64,000 nt of DNA from an uncultured Lachnospiraceae bacterium (GCA_934899185.1 CAKXYI010000001.1:310001-374000); one strand, 5' to 3'. Shown: positions 43,145 to 53,418, counted from the first letter of the stretch. The notes: generated by a model from the sequence alone, not told the origin. Made by a program: numbers and translations.

Positions 43145-43975
43145 TTACAATTCCTTTACTAAATCAAATCTTCCTTTCATAAGAATGTGCAATAATACAT
43201 TTAATTTGCGTCGTTTTCCATAATACCACCTAAATATACTACTTTTATCACACAAATCACAATAAATCTCAAAATCTTTTTTAAAGATCTGATACCTTCG
43301 CACAACAGACTCTAGATTTTGAAAAGTGGTTGCCGAGAAATCCTGTATGATCTCCCCCTCTACAATGCATATCTTGTTTCTCTTTTTTGCTATCAGCGTA
43401 TCCATTAACCAGTAATCAATCATATCGACAAACAACTGCTCATCAAAGCCCCCTAATGTATTCAACAAGACCGTACTAAGACAAAGTCCACTATTAAAAC
43501 AATAGAGATTCTCATAACTTCCTGGCTCTTTAACCGCATATTTATCACGCCCCAGCCAATCAAATGCTGTATTAGGTGACAAATATTTTCCATTGGTGTC
43601 TCTTATGATTCCCGCATAAATATCCGCTTCATTCCGGGCACATGCCTGTATCAGATTACCCAAATATTGCGAAGAAAATAACGTATCATCATCAGCGATC
43701 ATCATAAACGCATCGGATATCTCTGACTGAATCGCACGTAGCCCGCGATTATATGCTTTACTCAGCCCAACATTGCCACCACAACCAACATAGATGATAT
43801 TGTCATGCTTTTGCATATAGATTTCGTTTTGTGCCACATATTCTTCATTCGAATTATCCACAACCATAAAATGTACATGATCATGTATCTTTGTCGCTTC
43901 TACAAACGCCTCATATGATGCAATATCCTGTATTAACTTATTATATAATACACAAACTATATAAATATCTTTCAT
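43145..43975 (-). CDS. Family 2 glycosyltransferase (WbbL-like)
   Basis: A 276-residue transferase: IYIVCVLYNKLIQD, FMVVDNSNEE, GGNVGLSKAYNRGL, MMIADDDTLFSS (DDD/DXD) and GGFDEQLFVDMIDYWLM. The order and spacing match rhamnosyltransferase-type GT2 enzymes such as WbbL/RfbF, which agrees with rfbC downstream. It lies between the flippase gene and another GT2 in a tight operon. Confidence 0.9.
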   Translation of the reverse strand: MKDIYIVCVLYNKLIQDIASYEAFVEATKIHDHVHFMVVDNSNEEYVAQNEIYMQKHDNIIYVGCGGNVGLSKAYNRGLRAIQSEISDAFMMIADDDTLFSSQYLGNLIQACARNEADIYAGIIRDTNGKYLSPNTAFDWLGRDKYAVKEPGSYENLYCFNSGLCLSTVLLNTLGGFDEQLFVDMIDYWLMDTLIAKKRNKICIVEGEIIQDFSATTFQNLESVVRRYQIFKKDFEIYCDLCDKSSIFRWYYGKRRKLNVLLHILMKGRFDLVKEL

Positions 43976-43981
43976 TTCAAC

Positions 43982-45235
43982 CTACCAATAACATTTGAGT
44001 TTCCTACCCATAATAGCAATCTGAATCACAATCTGCGTTGCCAAGGTGGCATATTGTGCCCAGATCAGCCCATCCATTCCATATGGCTTAACCAATGTCA
44101 ATGATACCACAAATGCAACAATAATGGCAGCAATACCTATCATATACTGCTTTTTTATCTCTCTCATCAAGGTACACATGCTATAAAAAATAGCATTGAC
44201 CGCTAATAAAACACTGATAATAACCGCCGGCACAAAAAGATATACATACGGTTCTATTCCGTTTCCAAACAAAAGCGTCAGACCCCAATGCGCTAACAAC
44301 TTGGATCCAACCAAACAAATTGCTGTAAGCCCCAGCGCCAAAATCGAGAATCGTTTACAAATGTTGCTAAATCGCTTTTTATCTTTGTTCTGAAAAGCCT
44401 CCGTGAGTGGAGTCATCAACGGCGCAAAAACCGTCGTTGCCGCAAGTTGCACAACCAATGTCGGCGATGCAACAGAGGAATAATATCCCATGACCTCTGT
44501 TCCATAATACTGTTCCAATGCCATCTTGGATATATTAACAGACAAAGCATTCATAAACGCTACAATCGCCAATGGATAGCATGTAATCAAGAGTCGCTTG
44601 ACTTCCGCTCTTACCTGCTCCTTAGATTCTTCAATCTCCTTGTCTCCCCACCTGCGTACGATGCGTATATCCCACAAAATCAAAATCACGGCATTAACAA
44701 GGGACACCAGCCCCAGTGCTATAATTACATTATTCCATAAGTACAAGGCTAATACAAACGGAACAATAATCCCTATACCGCGCATTGTCATAGAAATTCC
44801 GCTATAATCTAATCGTCCATGCTTTTGTTCCACTCCATAATAGACATCAGCATATCCTTCAATAACTTTTAATACCATAAATACAATGATCGCAACCGCC
44901 TTTTTTACACTATAGCCCCCCGCGAACACCATCACAAGGCAAATAACAAAGGCAAGAACATTCGAAAAAGTCCTAGAACGGATATAAGCATTTGTAGAAT
45001 ATTCATTATCAATATCCGAGACCTGATAAGAGCGAACATTGAATAGCGCCACCAATGCCGGAGCTGTCGTAACAGACATAGCAAGCGAAAGCAAACCTGC
45101 CGCCTCATAACCGGATATCCTTACGATCACAACCGACATCAACCATTGACATGCGTAATATATCAGAGAACCGACCGTATTATATAACATATTTCTTTGT
45201 ATTGAAGTTTTATAGTTCTTATCTATCTGTTCCAT
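43982..45235 (-). CDS. Wzx-like oligosaccharide flippase
   Basis: A 417-residue protein with about 12 transmembrane helices, starting NMLYNTVGSLIYYACQWLMSVVIVRISG, then GLLSLAMSVTTAPALVALFNVRSYQVSD and GMDGLIWAQYATLATQIVIQ. This matches the polysaccharide-transport branch of the MOP superfamily. It flips the undecaprenyl-linked repeat unit to the outside. Its presence with an initiating transferase and a polymerase candidate marks a Wzx/Wzy-type pathway. Confidence 0.88.
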   Translation of the reverse strand: MEQIDKNYKTSIQRNMLYNTVGSLIYYACQWLMSVVIVRISGYEAAGLLSLAMSVTTAPALVALFNVRSYQVSDIDNEYSTNAYIRSRTFSNVLAFVICLVMVFAGGYSVKKAVAIIVFMVLKVIEGYADVYYGVEQKHGRLDYSGISMTMRGIGIIVPFVLALYLWNNVIIALGLVSLVNAVILILWDIRIVRRWGDKEIEESKEQVRAEVKRLLITCYPLAIVAFMNALSVNISKMALEQYYGTEVMGYYSSVASPTLVVQLAATTVFAPLMTPLTEAFQNKDKKRFSNICKRFSILALGLTAICLVGSKLLAHWGLTLLFGNGIEPYVYLFVPAVIISVLLAVNAIFYSMCTLMREIKKQYMIGIAAIIVAFVVSLTLVKPYGMDGLIWAQYATLATQIVIQIAIMGRKLKCYW

Positions 45236-45247
45236 CCTATTCCCTTT

Positions 45248-47044
45248 CTAACGGTCAAGATATTCTTGTAATGCCTTCTCATCATACCGAATAATATAGC
45301 CAATCTGATTTTCATATACCCGCTCTGCATTATCAAAGTACTCTACATTATTCTCATAAAGATCACAATCTTTCAAAACCACAAGATAGGTTGGATTCTT
45401 CTCTTGTAAGGTTGTAAAATAATTATTATCCTCTTGGAAATCCCAACCTTCCCAACGTAAATTTGTAAACGCCTGATACCAGTAGGAATCATGCCAATAA
45501 CATGCGATTCCAATAAATCCAACCTTTTGTTTTGTCATCATATCATATGCATGATGATATAGATCCTGTTTGTCCAAACTATAAGCCGGCTGCTTTATTG
45601 TTGTTAAATTGTCTACATAAACCTCTGCAAGAGCAGGACTCTTCACATTCACATCATACAAAGGACGATTTGCTTGTATCCATGCTCCTGTGTTAAATAC
45701 ACCATTAACCAGTACAGCCACCCACACTCCCAGGATAATGCCGCTATACACTTTCTCTCCCCTGTTTTCTCCTTGCGTCAACGCAATATACGCCGTTTCA
45801 AAACACAGCATCCATTCTAAAAAATACATCTTGTAGAAATAATAGGCCGATATTTTTCCCAGCATCCCACCAATAAATAAGGCAACTATGAACAAGGTAT
45901 TTCCCAGCATCATATAGCCAAGTCCCAGATTCTTTTTGTGATGGAACACCTGATATAAACCAATCAAGGCAAGAATCATAACAAATATAAAGTTTGAGAA
46001 TAAATCCTTATATATACCACCCTCTGTGGAAATTTGTGTGCCAACCGATAGGTTTTCTCCAAACACGCCCAGAAAACTATAATAAAACCCGACAATGCAC
46101 GGCACAGCAAAAACCTTTAGACACTTTGCTACTGTATCTCCCGAAATGATCTTTTTTCCATTCTTCTGTTGTCTCCAGACAAAAGCACAAACCACAACAT
46201 AGACGATTGGCACATAAAGCGAGTAACAAAGAATCAATCCCAATAACGCAAGATTCAACAGTACCAATGTCATCTTGGACGAAAGTAAGTTCATCTCATA
46301 GTATTGTAACAGGAATAAAATCAAAGTGACCAATGTCACTCCCATTCCCAAATAAACGAATCCTTCAAAAATTGCATCCAGTTGATATCCTAGGACAAAC
46401 ATAAGCGCCAGAAGAATTGCAATCACATTTTCATATGCCTTCTTTGCCATTTCGCGCAGAAGTCCATAAAACATAGTTGCCGCCAAAGCAAAATCTATCA
46501 AATCTCCCAAAACAAATACTCGATACGAATAGTCTAGCGGAATCCAATTCAAGAATACCTGAAAGAGCATGCCATTAAACAGTTTATCATAAAACATGCC
46601 ACTAATTTCGTGATTACTATATACTTCCATAGCCGATTTCCAATGCTGACTAGCATCAATCCCGCTATAATTGATCCACAGATTTGTCCAACCATAATGT
46701 CTGTATGTAATATATGCCATGACGCCTAGCAAACATACGACAAAAAGTATGTCCCATAGATTCCATTCATATTTCTGTATATTTTTCTTATCATGAACCC
46801 GAAGCATTATAACAATTGCCAAGATTCCCATCCCGATTCCCAGTGTCCAGGTCGTGATCGGAATGTGAATTATATTTATAACTGCCGCCACCAGACACTG
46901 ATAGCAGGTTAATAATAAAAAAGTAGCAGGTAACCAGCCCAATAGAGGCACAGTGCGATCCGTCTTTTTATATAATAAAATTTCTATATACGCGCTTACA
47001 AATGCTACACAATAAAAAATTGCGCCTAAAATTGACACATTCAA
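45248..47044 (-). CDS. Polytopic membrane protein, polymerase or GT-C candidate
   Basis: About 598 residues with 12-14 transmembrane helices and a C-terminal soluble domain (about 480-598). A loop after helix 4 carries YSGIDASQHWKSAMEVY. The frame is open to 47092 inside the upstream GT2 gene; TTG 47044 with AAAGAGG six bases before it is the likely start, though GTG 47038 is possible. Large loops and genomic place fit a Wzy-type polymerase or a lipid-linked-sugar GT-C enzyme, but no decisive motif is visible. Confidence 0.7.
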   Translation of the reverse strand: MNVSILGAIFYCVAFVSAYIEILLYKKTDRTVPLLGWLPATFLLLTCYQCLVAAVINIIHIPITTWTLGIGMGILAIVIMLRVHDKKNIQKYEWNLWDILFVVCLLGVMAYITYRHYGWTNLWINYSGIDASQHWKSAMEVYSNHEISGMFYDKLFNGMLFQVFLNWIPLDYSYRVFVLGDLIDFALAATMFYGLLREMAKKAYENVIAILLALMFVLGYQLDAIFEGFVYLGMGVTLVTLILFLLQYYEMNLLSSKMTLVLLNLALLGLILCYSLYVPIVYVVVCAFVWRQQKNGKKIISGDTVAKCLKVFAVPCIVGFYYSFLGVFGENLSVGTQISTEGGIYKDLFSNFIFVMILALIGLYQVFHHKKNLGLGYMMLGNTLFIVALFIGGMLGKISAYYFYKMYFLEWMLCFETAYIALTQGENRGEKVYSGIILGVWVAVLVNGVFNTGAWIQANRPLYDVNVKSPALAEVYVDNLTTIKQPAYSLDKQDLYHHAYDMMTKQKVGFIGIACYWHDSYWYQAFTNLRWEGWDFQEDNNYFTTLQEKNPTYLVVLKDCDLYENNVEYFDNAERVYENQIGYIIRYDEKALQEYLDR

Positions 47045-47057
47045 TACATACCTCTTT

Positions 47058-47966
47058 CTACAACTGTCCCAATAACATAACGAGACGAACAATCACTTCA
47101 TCTATTCCCTTTTGTCGGTATCGCTTACCATAAAAGATCTTTTTCAAATAATTTCCCGGATGAAAGCCCTCAAGTGATAACATATCTGCTTCTTTTTTAT
47201 CCTGTCCATCCAACCGATCCCCATAGAAATCGTTGAATTCAACAATTTGCTCATGGATTTTTCTAAAATAGCCGTTGACTACAAAGTACTTAAACCTCCA
47301 AACCATAAGGGAAATAAAACTTTGTTCATTTCCACTTGTGGTCGCCTTATGACGCCGATACTTCACTGTGACTCTTTCATCATAAACAACTTGTCCCAGA
47401 CCTGCGCATAACATATACATCCACCAATCATGTCCTGTTGACTTCATTGGATGTACCGCTTTCGTCATATCTCGTGCACATTTATTAAATAAAATATTAA
47501 ATCCCAGTGGCAAACACTCCATCATGGCATTGCGAAAACTAATCTGCGGATTATCCTTTTTTCTATGTGCAATGAAATTTAATTCATCATCATAAAAATC
47601 AAAATTAGAAAAGTAGAGCACCGGCTTATTTTCATCCGCTTTATCGAAAAGTTCTATTGCCCACGCAATTTTGTCAGGCAACCACACATCATCCTGATCT
47701 GCAAATGCATAATAATCCGCTTCGTCTGCCTTATCAATCAGTTCAAAGAAACTCTGCGCAAACCCTACATTTTTGCCTTTTATCAACTTAATATATCCCT
47801 GTTGTTGATACCGGCTTAAGATCTCATAGGTTCTATCCGTGGATCCGTCATCGCGTACCAGAATATCAATGTTCTGATAGGACTGTCCTAAAATACTGTC
47901 TAACTGTTCTTCGACATACTTCTCTCCATTATATGTGGATAAGAGAACGATCACTTTCTTACTCAT
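47058..47966 (-). CDS. Family 2 glycosyltransferase (rhamnosyltransferase-like)
   Basis: A 302-residue GT2 protein beginning MSKKVIVLLSTYNGEKYVEEQ, with ILVRDDGSTDRT and AFADQDDVWLPDKIAWA, and HDWWMYMLCAGLG further on. It has the same FADQDDVW motif and overall layout as the transferase at 33.7-34.7 kb, so the two are probably related in function. ATG 47966 follows TAGGAG. It is the second gene of this polysaccharide operon. Confidence 0.92.
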   Translation of the reverse strand: MSKKVIVLLSTYNGEKYVEEQLDSILGQSYQNIDILVRDDGSTDRTYEILSRYQQQGYIKLIKGKNVGFAQSFFELIDKADEADYYAFADQDDVWLPDKIAWAIELFDKADENKPVLYFSNFDFYDDELNFIAHRKKDNPQISFRNAMMECLPLGFNILFNKCARDMTKAVHPMKSTGHDWWMYMLCAGLGQVVYDERVTVKYRRHKATTSGNEQSFISLMVWRFKYFVVNGYFRKIHEQIVEFNDFYGDRLDGQDKKEADMLSLEGFHPGNYLKKIFYGKRYRQKGIDEVIVRLVMLLGQL

Positions 47967-47977
47967 AATTTCTACTC

Positions 47978-50128
47978 CTACATGGTAAAACAATTTATGA
48001 TTGAATAATAATTGACAAACATTATAAACGCCACTGCTACCGGTAATATCTTCTTTCTATTATTTTCAACATGGATTCCTTTCAGCCCCGTACACACCAG
48101 ACAGATCAGTATGACTCCCGGCAAAAAATATCGTCCTTGAATCCCCTCAATGAGCATCGAAGTATTCGGCGTATAATCAAGCAAGAGTCCTGCTGCGCAA
48201 AAGGCAAACGTAACCAATGCCGTCAAACTCCCCCATATCATTTCACGTTTTCCAAACAATCGGCTTCCCTCTTCATTCTCCGCACAGATAGCCCAAAGTA
48301 CCAGTAACAAGTTCATGGCCAACACGTATGTTGGTAAACTAAACTGGATCCAGCCCATATGAGAGGAAATCATACCACTAAAATAGAAATCCAGTTTTTC
48401 CAAAAAAGTATTAACCAAAATAAAGATCAGTGTCTTCGGACTATGTAAAAAGTCCGATAATGAGTAACTATATGCCCCCGCCCATGTAAGATAATTTTCG
48501 GCACCGCCTACTGTACGAGAAGTATTTGGGATAAAAAGACCTGTTATCTGATTCCAAAACATGAGACATACGAGTCCTATGCATCCTAATACGATCCAGC
48601 CTCTATACTTCTTAAGTAATTTCCTATATGCCATATCTCGTCGGTTAAAGAGAATTGGAATAAGGGCAAACACCGCATAAGTTCCACCTTTCACGCGACA
48701 TACTACAAATACTGCTATAAGATATAGGATCACATCACAAATTCTCAATTTACGTTTTTCGCTGCACCAACAAATACCAATAGCAAAAAGCAACATAGAC
48801 GCGCTTAGAATCAGATTATCGTGTGAATATGAATTGACCTGCTGCTGCACCATCGGCAAAAAGGCTACTGCAAATAAAACTTTTTTCCCTACAGGTATCA
48901 CCTTAATCGCATATGCCATAGCCAATACAAAGAAGACTGTATTAAACAGCCGTCCCATCATCAGTGTCCAAAAAGCATTCATATGCAATATGCGGGCAAG
49001 CACAATCCCCAACGCAGGAATGGTCGCAGTCCAATGCGGATTGTATAAATTGTCCGTAGAATATACTGCATCTACATATTGATCGTTATCTCCAACGCTA
49101 GCAAAAGCACTTGCATAATATACATTACTATGTTCACGGCTAAGGACAGATGTGATTTCATAGTCCTTCTCTGTTTCTCTACACTGTACCCATGTGTTTT
49201 TTCCCTGTTTCCCCATCAAAACACTCGCCACATAATATGATGAATAAATATGCTGCTGATCATCCGGCGTCACCCCTATTGGTATCACAAAATCAAATAC
49301 CAGACCGACAACCAACCCCAAAACAATATATATTTTAGGCAGAGACATCCTGTCCTTTCGCATCTGGAGCATCCATATGAAATTAAATACCAACATCAAA
49401 ACCGGTAAGATAAATTGCATTGCAATAATATATAAGTCCCAGAAGCCATATTCATATTGGCGTACAAAAACCACCACCGTCAGCAATAACATAGCAAGTT
49501 GACACAATCCCCATGCTGTTCCGCGATCCTCATATATATATCCCTTACGAATGGCTTGGAGACAATATATCATATATAAGACAATAAGAACCGCGTACAA
49601 GGCACACATCCATTTCAAAAATGCCATATACACCGGTATCTCATATCCAACCAAAATCGTTGGTTGGAAGGAAAGAACAAACTCACTATCTCCCATCCCC
49701 GCAGTTGTAATCACAATATCATATACTTCATTTTCAGAGGTGCTCTGGCTCGAGAAATCAATTTTAAAGGTTGTTGTCCCATTTTTGTCAAGTCCCAAAG
49801 TCTGCTGTCCCAAAATATTGCCATCTTTGTCTTGAATGCCTACAGTAGCATCAAATGATGTTTCGATATCATCATATTCCATTTTTAAATGGAGCGAGTC
49901 CATGTTTTCTTTTGATGCCTCGAACTGCAAGATGGCCTGTCCTATATCAGATACTTGATATCTTTCTATTGAAGTATCATAACCTTCACTCTGACTTCCA
50001 TCGACATCTTCTTCTATAAATGCCGCATTGGGTTTTGTTGCACAAACATACATAGGTAGGGTAAAGCAAATGAGGGATAGTATCCCCGCCATCCAGAAAC
50101 GTTCCTTTCTTAATTTCTCTTTTATCAT
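47978..50128 (-). CDS. DUF2142 family membrane protein
   Basis: A 716-residue protein. After one N-terminal helix comes an extracellular domain (about 30-165), then 12 or so transmembrane helices. GVTPDDQQHIYSSYYVAS and LPMVQQQVNSYSHDNLILSA are the two DUF2142 signatures; this family has a GT-C-like layout and occurs in polysaccharide loci. ATG 50128 follows AGAGAGG; an upstream in-frame GTG at 50152 is less well placed. It is the first gene of the second polysaccharide operon. Confidence 0.85.
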   Translation of the reverse strand: MIKEKLRKERFWMAGILSLICFTLPMYVCATKPNAAFIEEDVDGSQSEGYDTSIERYQVSDIGQAILQFEASKENMDSLHLKMEYDDIETSFDATVGIQDKDGNILGQQTLGLDKNGTTTFKIDFSSQSTSENEVYDIVITTAGMGDSEFVLSFQPTILVGYEIPVYMAFLKWMCALYAVLIVLYMIYCLQAIRKGYIYEDRGTAWGLCQLAMLLLTVVVFVRQYEYGFWDLYIIAMQFILPVLMLVFNFIWMLQMRKDRMSLPKIYIVLGLVVGLVFDFVIPIGVTPDDQQHIYSSYYVASVLMGKQGKNTWVQCRETEKDYEITSVLSREHSNVYYASAFASVGDNDQYVDAVYSTDNLYNPHWTATIPALGIVLARILHMNAFWTLMMGRLFNTVFFVLAMAYAIKVIPVGKKVLFAVAFLPMVQQQVNSYSHDNLILSASMLLFAIGICWCSEKRKLRICDVILYLIAVFVVCRVKGGTYAVFALIPILFNRRDMAYRKLLKKYRGWIVLGCIGLVCLMFWNQITGLFIPNTSRTVGGAENYLTWAGAYSYSLSDFLHSPKTLIFILVNTFLEKLDFYFSGMISSHMGWIQFSLPTYVLAMNLLLVLWAICAENEEGSRLFGKREMIWGSLTALVTFAFCAAGLLLDYTPNTSMLIEGIQGRYFLPGVILICLVCTGLKGIHVENNRKKILPVAVAFIMFVNYYSIINCFTM

Positions 50129-50229
50129 CTGACTATCCTCTCTTAACTTCACTGTTTCTTTCCATTGTCTTGTATTTGCGTGTAAAAGTCAAGGAAACGG
50201 GAGCATCCCCTCAAAATTTGAGTAATAAA

Positions 50230-50256
50230 GAAGGGGCGTATCAAACTGCCCCTCTT
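50230..50256 (-). terminator. Terminator of the 69-residue gene
   Basis: GAAGGGGC pairs with GCCCC-T-CTTC around a roughly ten-base loop; on the minus strand TTTATTAC follows. Confidence 0.65.
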
Positions 50257-50292
50257 CACTGGTCTTGCACATCCTTGGTAGATGCACTGGGT

Positions 50293-50502
50293 TTATCCAT
50301 GGTTGGCTTCCGGTGCGCAATATTTACATCCGTCCGCATCCGGGTATCCGAACTGCTTTGCATATCGAACAGCATCCACACCATTCGCATGCCATCCCAA
50401 GGAATCCTGATGATCATATCTTGGTCCATGAGCACATGTTGTCACATGCACCTCATTATATCTACCATCTGTCTTTTGTGTATTGATAATATAATTCGGC
50501 AT
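50293..50502 (-). CDS. Conserved small His/Cys-containing protein (69 aa)
   Basis: The product starts MPNYIINTQKTDGRYNEVHV and continues TTCAHGPRYDHQDSLGWHAN, then DAVRYAKQFGYPDADGCKYCAPEANHG. It belongs by pattern to a widespread family of short proteins with an N-terminal MPxYIINxN segment, a central LGxH and a terminal GCxYC; function is unknown to me. AAGGGAGG precedes the start. It lies alone between the polysaccharide operon and the kinase gene, with its own terminator. Confidence 0.78.
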   Translation of the reverse strand: MPNYIINTQKTDGRYNEVHVTTCAHGPRYDHQDSLGWHANGVDAVRYAKQFGYPDADGCKYCAPEANHG

Positions 50503-50579
50503 TCTGCTTACCTCCCTTCCAGTTGATAAGCATATTATAAGAGCCCGTGTAACCCATATGTTGTGCTGTCAGCACACTT

Positions 50580-51698
50580 TTACGCAAAGATGTTCAATAC
50601 AACCACTACGACAAAAGCAAACACGAAAGGAACAATGATATCCATCAACAATTTTCCCCACCATTTGTTCGCTAGTGGCACATATTTTTGAATTCCCCTA
50701 TAATCAAACCAATACAAGATTGTAAATAGGCAACATAAATATGCCGCAATCCGGTTTATCCATAGTTCTACACCAACTGCTTTTGTACCATCTGCATTTG
50801 TTATGTCCATAGTAAAGCAACAGGCTGTCAACAAAAAATACCCCACACTCCCTAAAACAATCTTCCATGGAGTTTTACTCCGAAATCCTGGCGGTTCCCA
50901 CGTCACTGGAACATCCTCTGCATATGTATCCTTGGTAACCATTTCTTCTACTTCTGCTTCCGGTATTTTTTCCCCCTTTAACACTTTTTGCAAAGCAATT
51001 CGTAGGTCTAACACCGATTGATATCTCTTTTCCGGATCAAATGCAATGCACCTTGTTATAATTCTGTTTACGCGCTTATCATCACTATACACAAGATCCG
51101 ATGGATACTGTCCTGTCAATATATAATTCAACATTACGCCGATAGAAAAAATATCCGTCCGTACGTCTGACTGCTGAAATCCATATTGCTCTGGCGCTGC
51201 ATATTTCTGGGTTCCTATTATAACTGTATCCGCATCTCTTGATGCATCATATTTTTTTGCAGTATTAAAATCAATAATGCGAAGATAACCTCCCTCTTGA
51301 ATAATAATATTCTCTGGCTTTAGATCACGATGGATCACCGGTTCCGGTAAGGTATGTAATTCAACAAGTACATCACACACCGTGATCATATATTGAATTC
51401 CCAAATTCTTTGGCAATACTCCCTGTCTGTGAACAATTTCCTGCAAGGAGTCGCCCTGAATATACTCTTCAATAAGGATCAATGTATCTTTATCTTCTAC
51501 ACATTCATAAATCTTTGGCACATGCGGATTATTGCTTTTTTGCAGGTACTCATAAATCTCTTTATTGTATACAACCTGCTCTTTCCGCACATATATCTTC
51601 TTATTTTCCACATGCTGAGCAAGCGATACATTTTTATGCGTACTTATCTCGGCTATTTTCTTGTAATAGGATAGTCTGCATTGTTCATCTAATGTCAT
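50580..51698 (-). CDS. Membrane Ser/Thr protein kinase
   Basis: A 372-residue Hanks-type kinase. Kinase subdomains: YVRKE near the ATP lysine (about residue 39), HRDLKPEN (123-130), IIDFNTAKKY (DFN, not DFG, 143-145), AAPEQYGF, and DIFSIGVMLNYILTG. Three C-terminal transmembrane helices follow (from about 275), with little outside the membrane and no PASTA repeats. DFN is seen in several clostridial kinases, so activity is not excluded. It is divergent from an HTH gene across 56 bases, which suggests shared control. Confidence 0.9.
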   Translation of the reverse strand: MTLDEQCRLSYYKKIAEISTHKNVSLAQHVENKKIYVRKEQVVYNKEIYEYLQKSNNPHVPKIYECVEDKDTLILIEEYIQGDSLQEIVHRQGVLPKNLGIQYMITVCDVLVELHTLPEPVIHRDLKPENIIIQEGGYLRIIDFNTAKKYDASRDADTVIIGTQKYAAPEQYGFQQSDVRTDIFSIGVMLNYILTGQYPSDLVYSDDKRVNRIITRCIAFDPEKRYQSVLDLRIALQKVLKGEKIPEAEVEEMVTKDTYAEDVPVTWEPPGFRSKTPWKIVLGSVGYFLLTACCFTMDITNADGTKAVGVELWINRIAAYLCCLFTILYWFDYRGIQKYVPLANKWWGKLLMDIIVPFVFAFVVVVVLNIFA

Positions 51699-51754
51699 AT
51701 AGTAACCTCTAGAACTGTGTTATAATACTGATATAAGTTAGGGAGGGCAAAAAA

Positions 51755-52201
51755 TTGAGCGAATCACGTACTACACATATGCGTCAGGAATTAAATGATG
51801 TTCCTATGACGCCAACCGGTTATCGTAATTTTTTATCTCATCACCAAAAGGATATGCAACTGCCAACTCTTGCATCCTTTTTTAACGATTATCTTGCTTC
51901 ACATCCCGATTTGACTGTACCCGAGATCATTCGTCGTTCTAACCTCAGTGGTAACTATGCTCGTCAGATCTTTAATGGTCATCGCGAACATCCGTCAAAA
52001 TATAAATTACTCGCACTGTGCATAGGTGCCGGTATGGACATCATAGAAACACGACGTGCTTTGCAATATGCAGGTTGTCCTGCCCTATATGATAAAGATA
52101 AGGTGGATGCCGGCATTATCATCTGCATCAATCATGGATGTAACAACGTGGCTGATGTGCAGGTTTTTTTGATAGAGAATGGGGTGGAGGATCCGTTTTG
52201 A
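51755..52201 (+). CDS. HTH regulator divergent from the Ser/Thr kinase
   Basis: A 148-residue protein with a helix-turn-helix-like core (LTVPEIIRRSNLSGNYARQIFNGHREHPSKYKLLAL, about 52-87). GGGAGG lies eight bases before TTG 51755; the first ATG is at 51779. TATAAT at 51721-51726 is a likely -10. Residues 23 onward are repeated almost identically by a broken copy at 60.56-60.97 kb. The pairing with a kinase suggests that it is the kinase's target or regulator, but I do not recognise a named family. Confidence 0.72.
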   Translation: MSESRTTHMRQELNDVPMTPTGYRNFLSHHQKDMQLPTLASFFNDYLASHPDLTVPEIIRRSNLSGNYARQIFNGHREHPSKYKLLALCIGAGMDIIETRRALQYAGCPALYDKDKVDAGIIICINHGCNNVADVQVFLIENGVEDPF

Positions 52202-52274
52202 TGCTCAACGCTCAGCCTATACCTCTCCGTATTTCCGTTGGAAATAGAGTATAAGTGAATCAATATCGTTCTTA

Positions 52275-53345
52275 TTATTCCGTTCCTGTCTTCAACTGAT
52301 AAATATCTGCCACCCAATGTACTTCCACATTATCTTTTTTTATAATGCGCTGATACGAATAATCTAATTTTGTCATATCATCGCTACCATCTCTGGATAA
52401 ACGCGCCAATATATAATAATCTTCTGTTTCCCAGACAACAGGATATAAAGAATATGCCTTTCCACTAGCATCATCCTTAAAAATAAAGGATGCATTCCTT
52501 CGGGCATCTTCCTCTACATATACCACCTTATAATCCTTTCTTTTTAATTCGTCTGTTCTCCCTTGAAATGCCGTGAAACCATATTCCAACGCATATATTA
52601 TAACAATCCCTATTAAAGCAATTCCTATATTCCTTATATTATCCTTCTTTTTATCCTTCTTTTTATCCTTCTTTTTATCCTTCTCTTTATCCTCCTCTTT
52701 ATTTTGCTCTTTTTCTACGTTATTCTTCGTATTTTCTTGTGTTGATGTATTTCTCTTTTCATCAGTTATATAGAGAGGTGTATAAACAACGGCCCAGAAA
52801 TTTGCCATTATTATAATACCTACATTTCTCCTAAATACCGCCCAAAATTGGTTCCACAAAAAACTCAACCATGGATGATCGTTTGTATAGAGGTCTGTAT
52901 AACTTAGTTCCCACACAAATAAACACAGCATTTCTATCACGAAAATTACGAGCAAGCTAATCACACACTTCCCCGGATTAATTCGCACCTCCGTAAGCAC
53001 ATTATACACTATCCAGTTTGTAAACAACAACACTACTGCTATTACAATAATATTGACAATCTGGAACACAACATTGTTTTGCGTCATATCTATATAACTA
53101 ACATCAATACCATACACGGATGCTTGTCCGAATTTATATGCAAACCATAAACCAGCTATTCCCCAACAAATGAGGGTAACCCCTAACGTTGTTACCACCT
53201 TAAACCCCGCTGTTCCCCAATATGGTTTCGTCATGTCTATGACATACCTTATATATTTGCACCAATCACCTCTATCTCTTTTTTCACTTGGCTCTTTCAC
53301 GCTTTCCATTTGTTCAGATGTACTAATTCTGTTTTGTTCTCCCAC
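52275..53345 (-). CDS. Membrane protein with Lys/Asp repeat linker
   Basis: A 356-residue protein of unknown function starting at GTG 53345 (AGGAGG upstream). It has about four transmembrane helices (KVVTTLGVTLICWGIAGLWF; FQIVNIIVIAVVLLFTNWIVY; CVISLLVIFVIEMLCLFVW; an amphipathic one near 170), a charged linker made of repeated DKKK units, one more helix (IGIALIGIVIIYALEYGF) and a C-terminal outer domain of about 90 residues. It lies downstream of and convergent with the HTH gene. Confidence 0.65.
   Translation of the reverse strand: MGEQNRISTSEQMESVKEPSEKRDRGDWCKYIRYVIDMTKPYWGTAGFKVVTTLGVTLICWGIAGLWFAYKFGQASVYGIDVSYIDMTQNNVVFQIVNIIVIAVVLLFTNWIVYNVLTEVRINPGKCVISLLVIFVIEMLCLFVWELSYTDLYTNDHPWLSFLWNQFWAVFRRNVGIIIMANFWAVVYTPLYITDEKRNTSTQENTKNNVEKEQNKEEDKEKDKKKDKKKDKKKDNIRNIGIALIGIVIIYALEYGFTAFQGRTDELKRKDYKVVYVEEDARRNASFIFKDDASGKAYSLYPVVWETEDYYILARLSRDGSDDMTKLDYSYQRIIKKDNVEVHWVADIYQLKTGTE
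52641..52700 (-). repeat. 12-bp tandem repeat encoding the DKKK linker
   Basis: Five units in register: ATCCTTCTTTTT three times (52641-52676), then ATCCTTCTCTTT and ATCCTCCTCTTT. Each unit encodes DKKK, DKEK or a similar tetrapeptide on the minus strand, so unit gain or loss keeps the frame. Confidence 0.9.
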
Positions 53346-53418
53346 TTTATCTCCTCCTATGGCTTAAAATAATTATATTAATCTTTTTCTTGTCTAATCA
53401 ACAATTATTCACGACATA

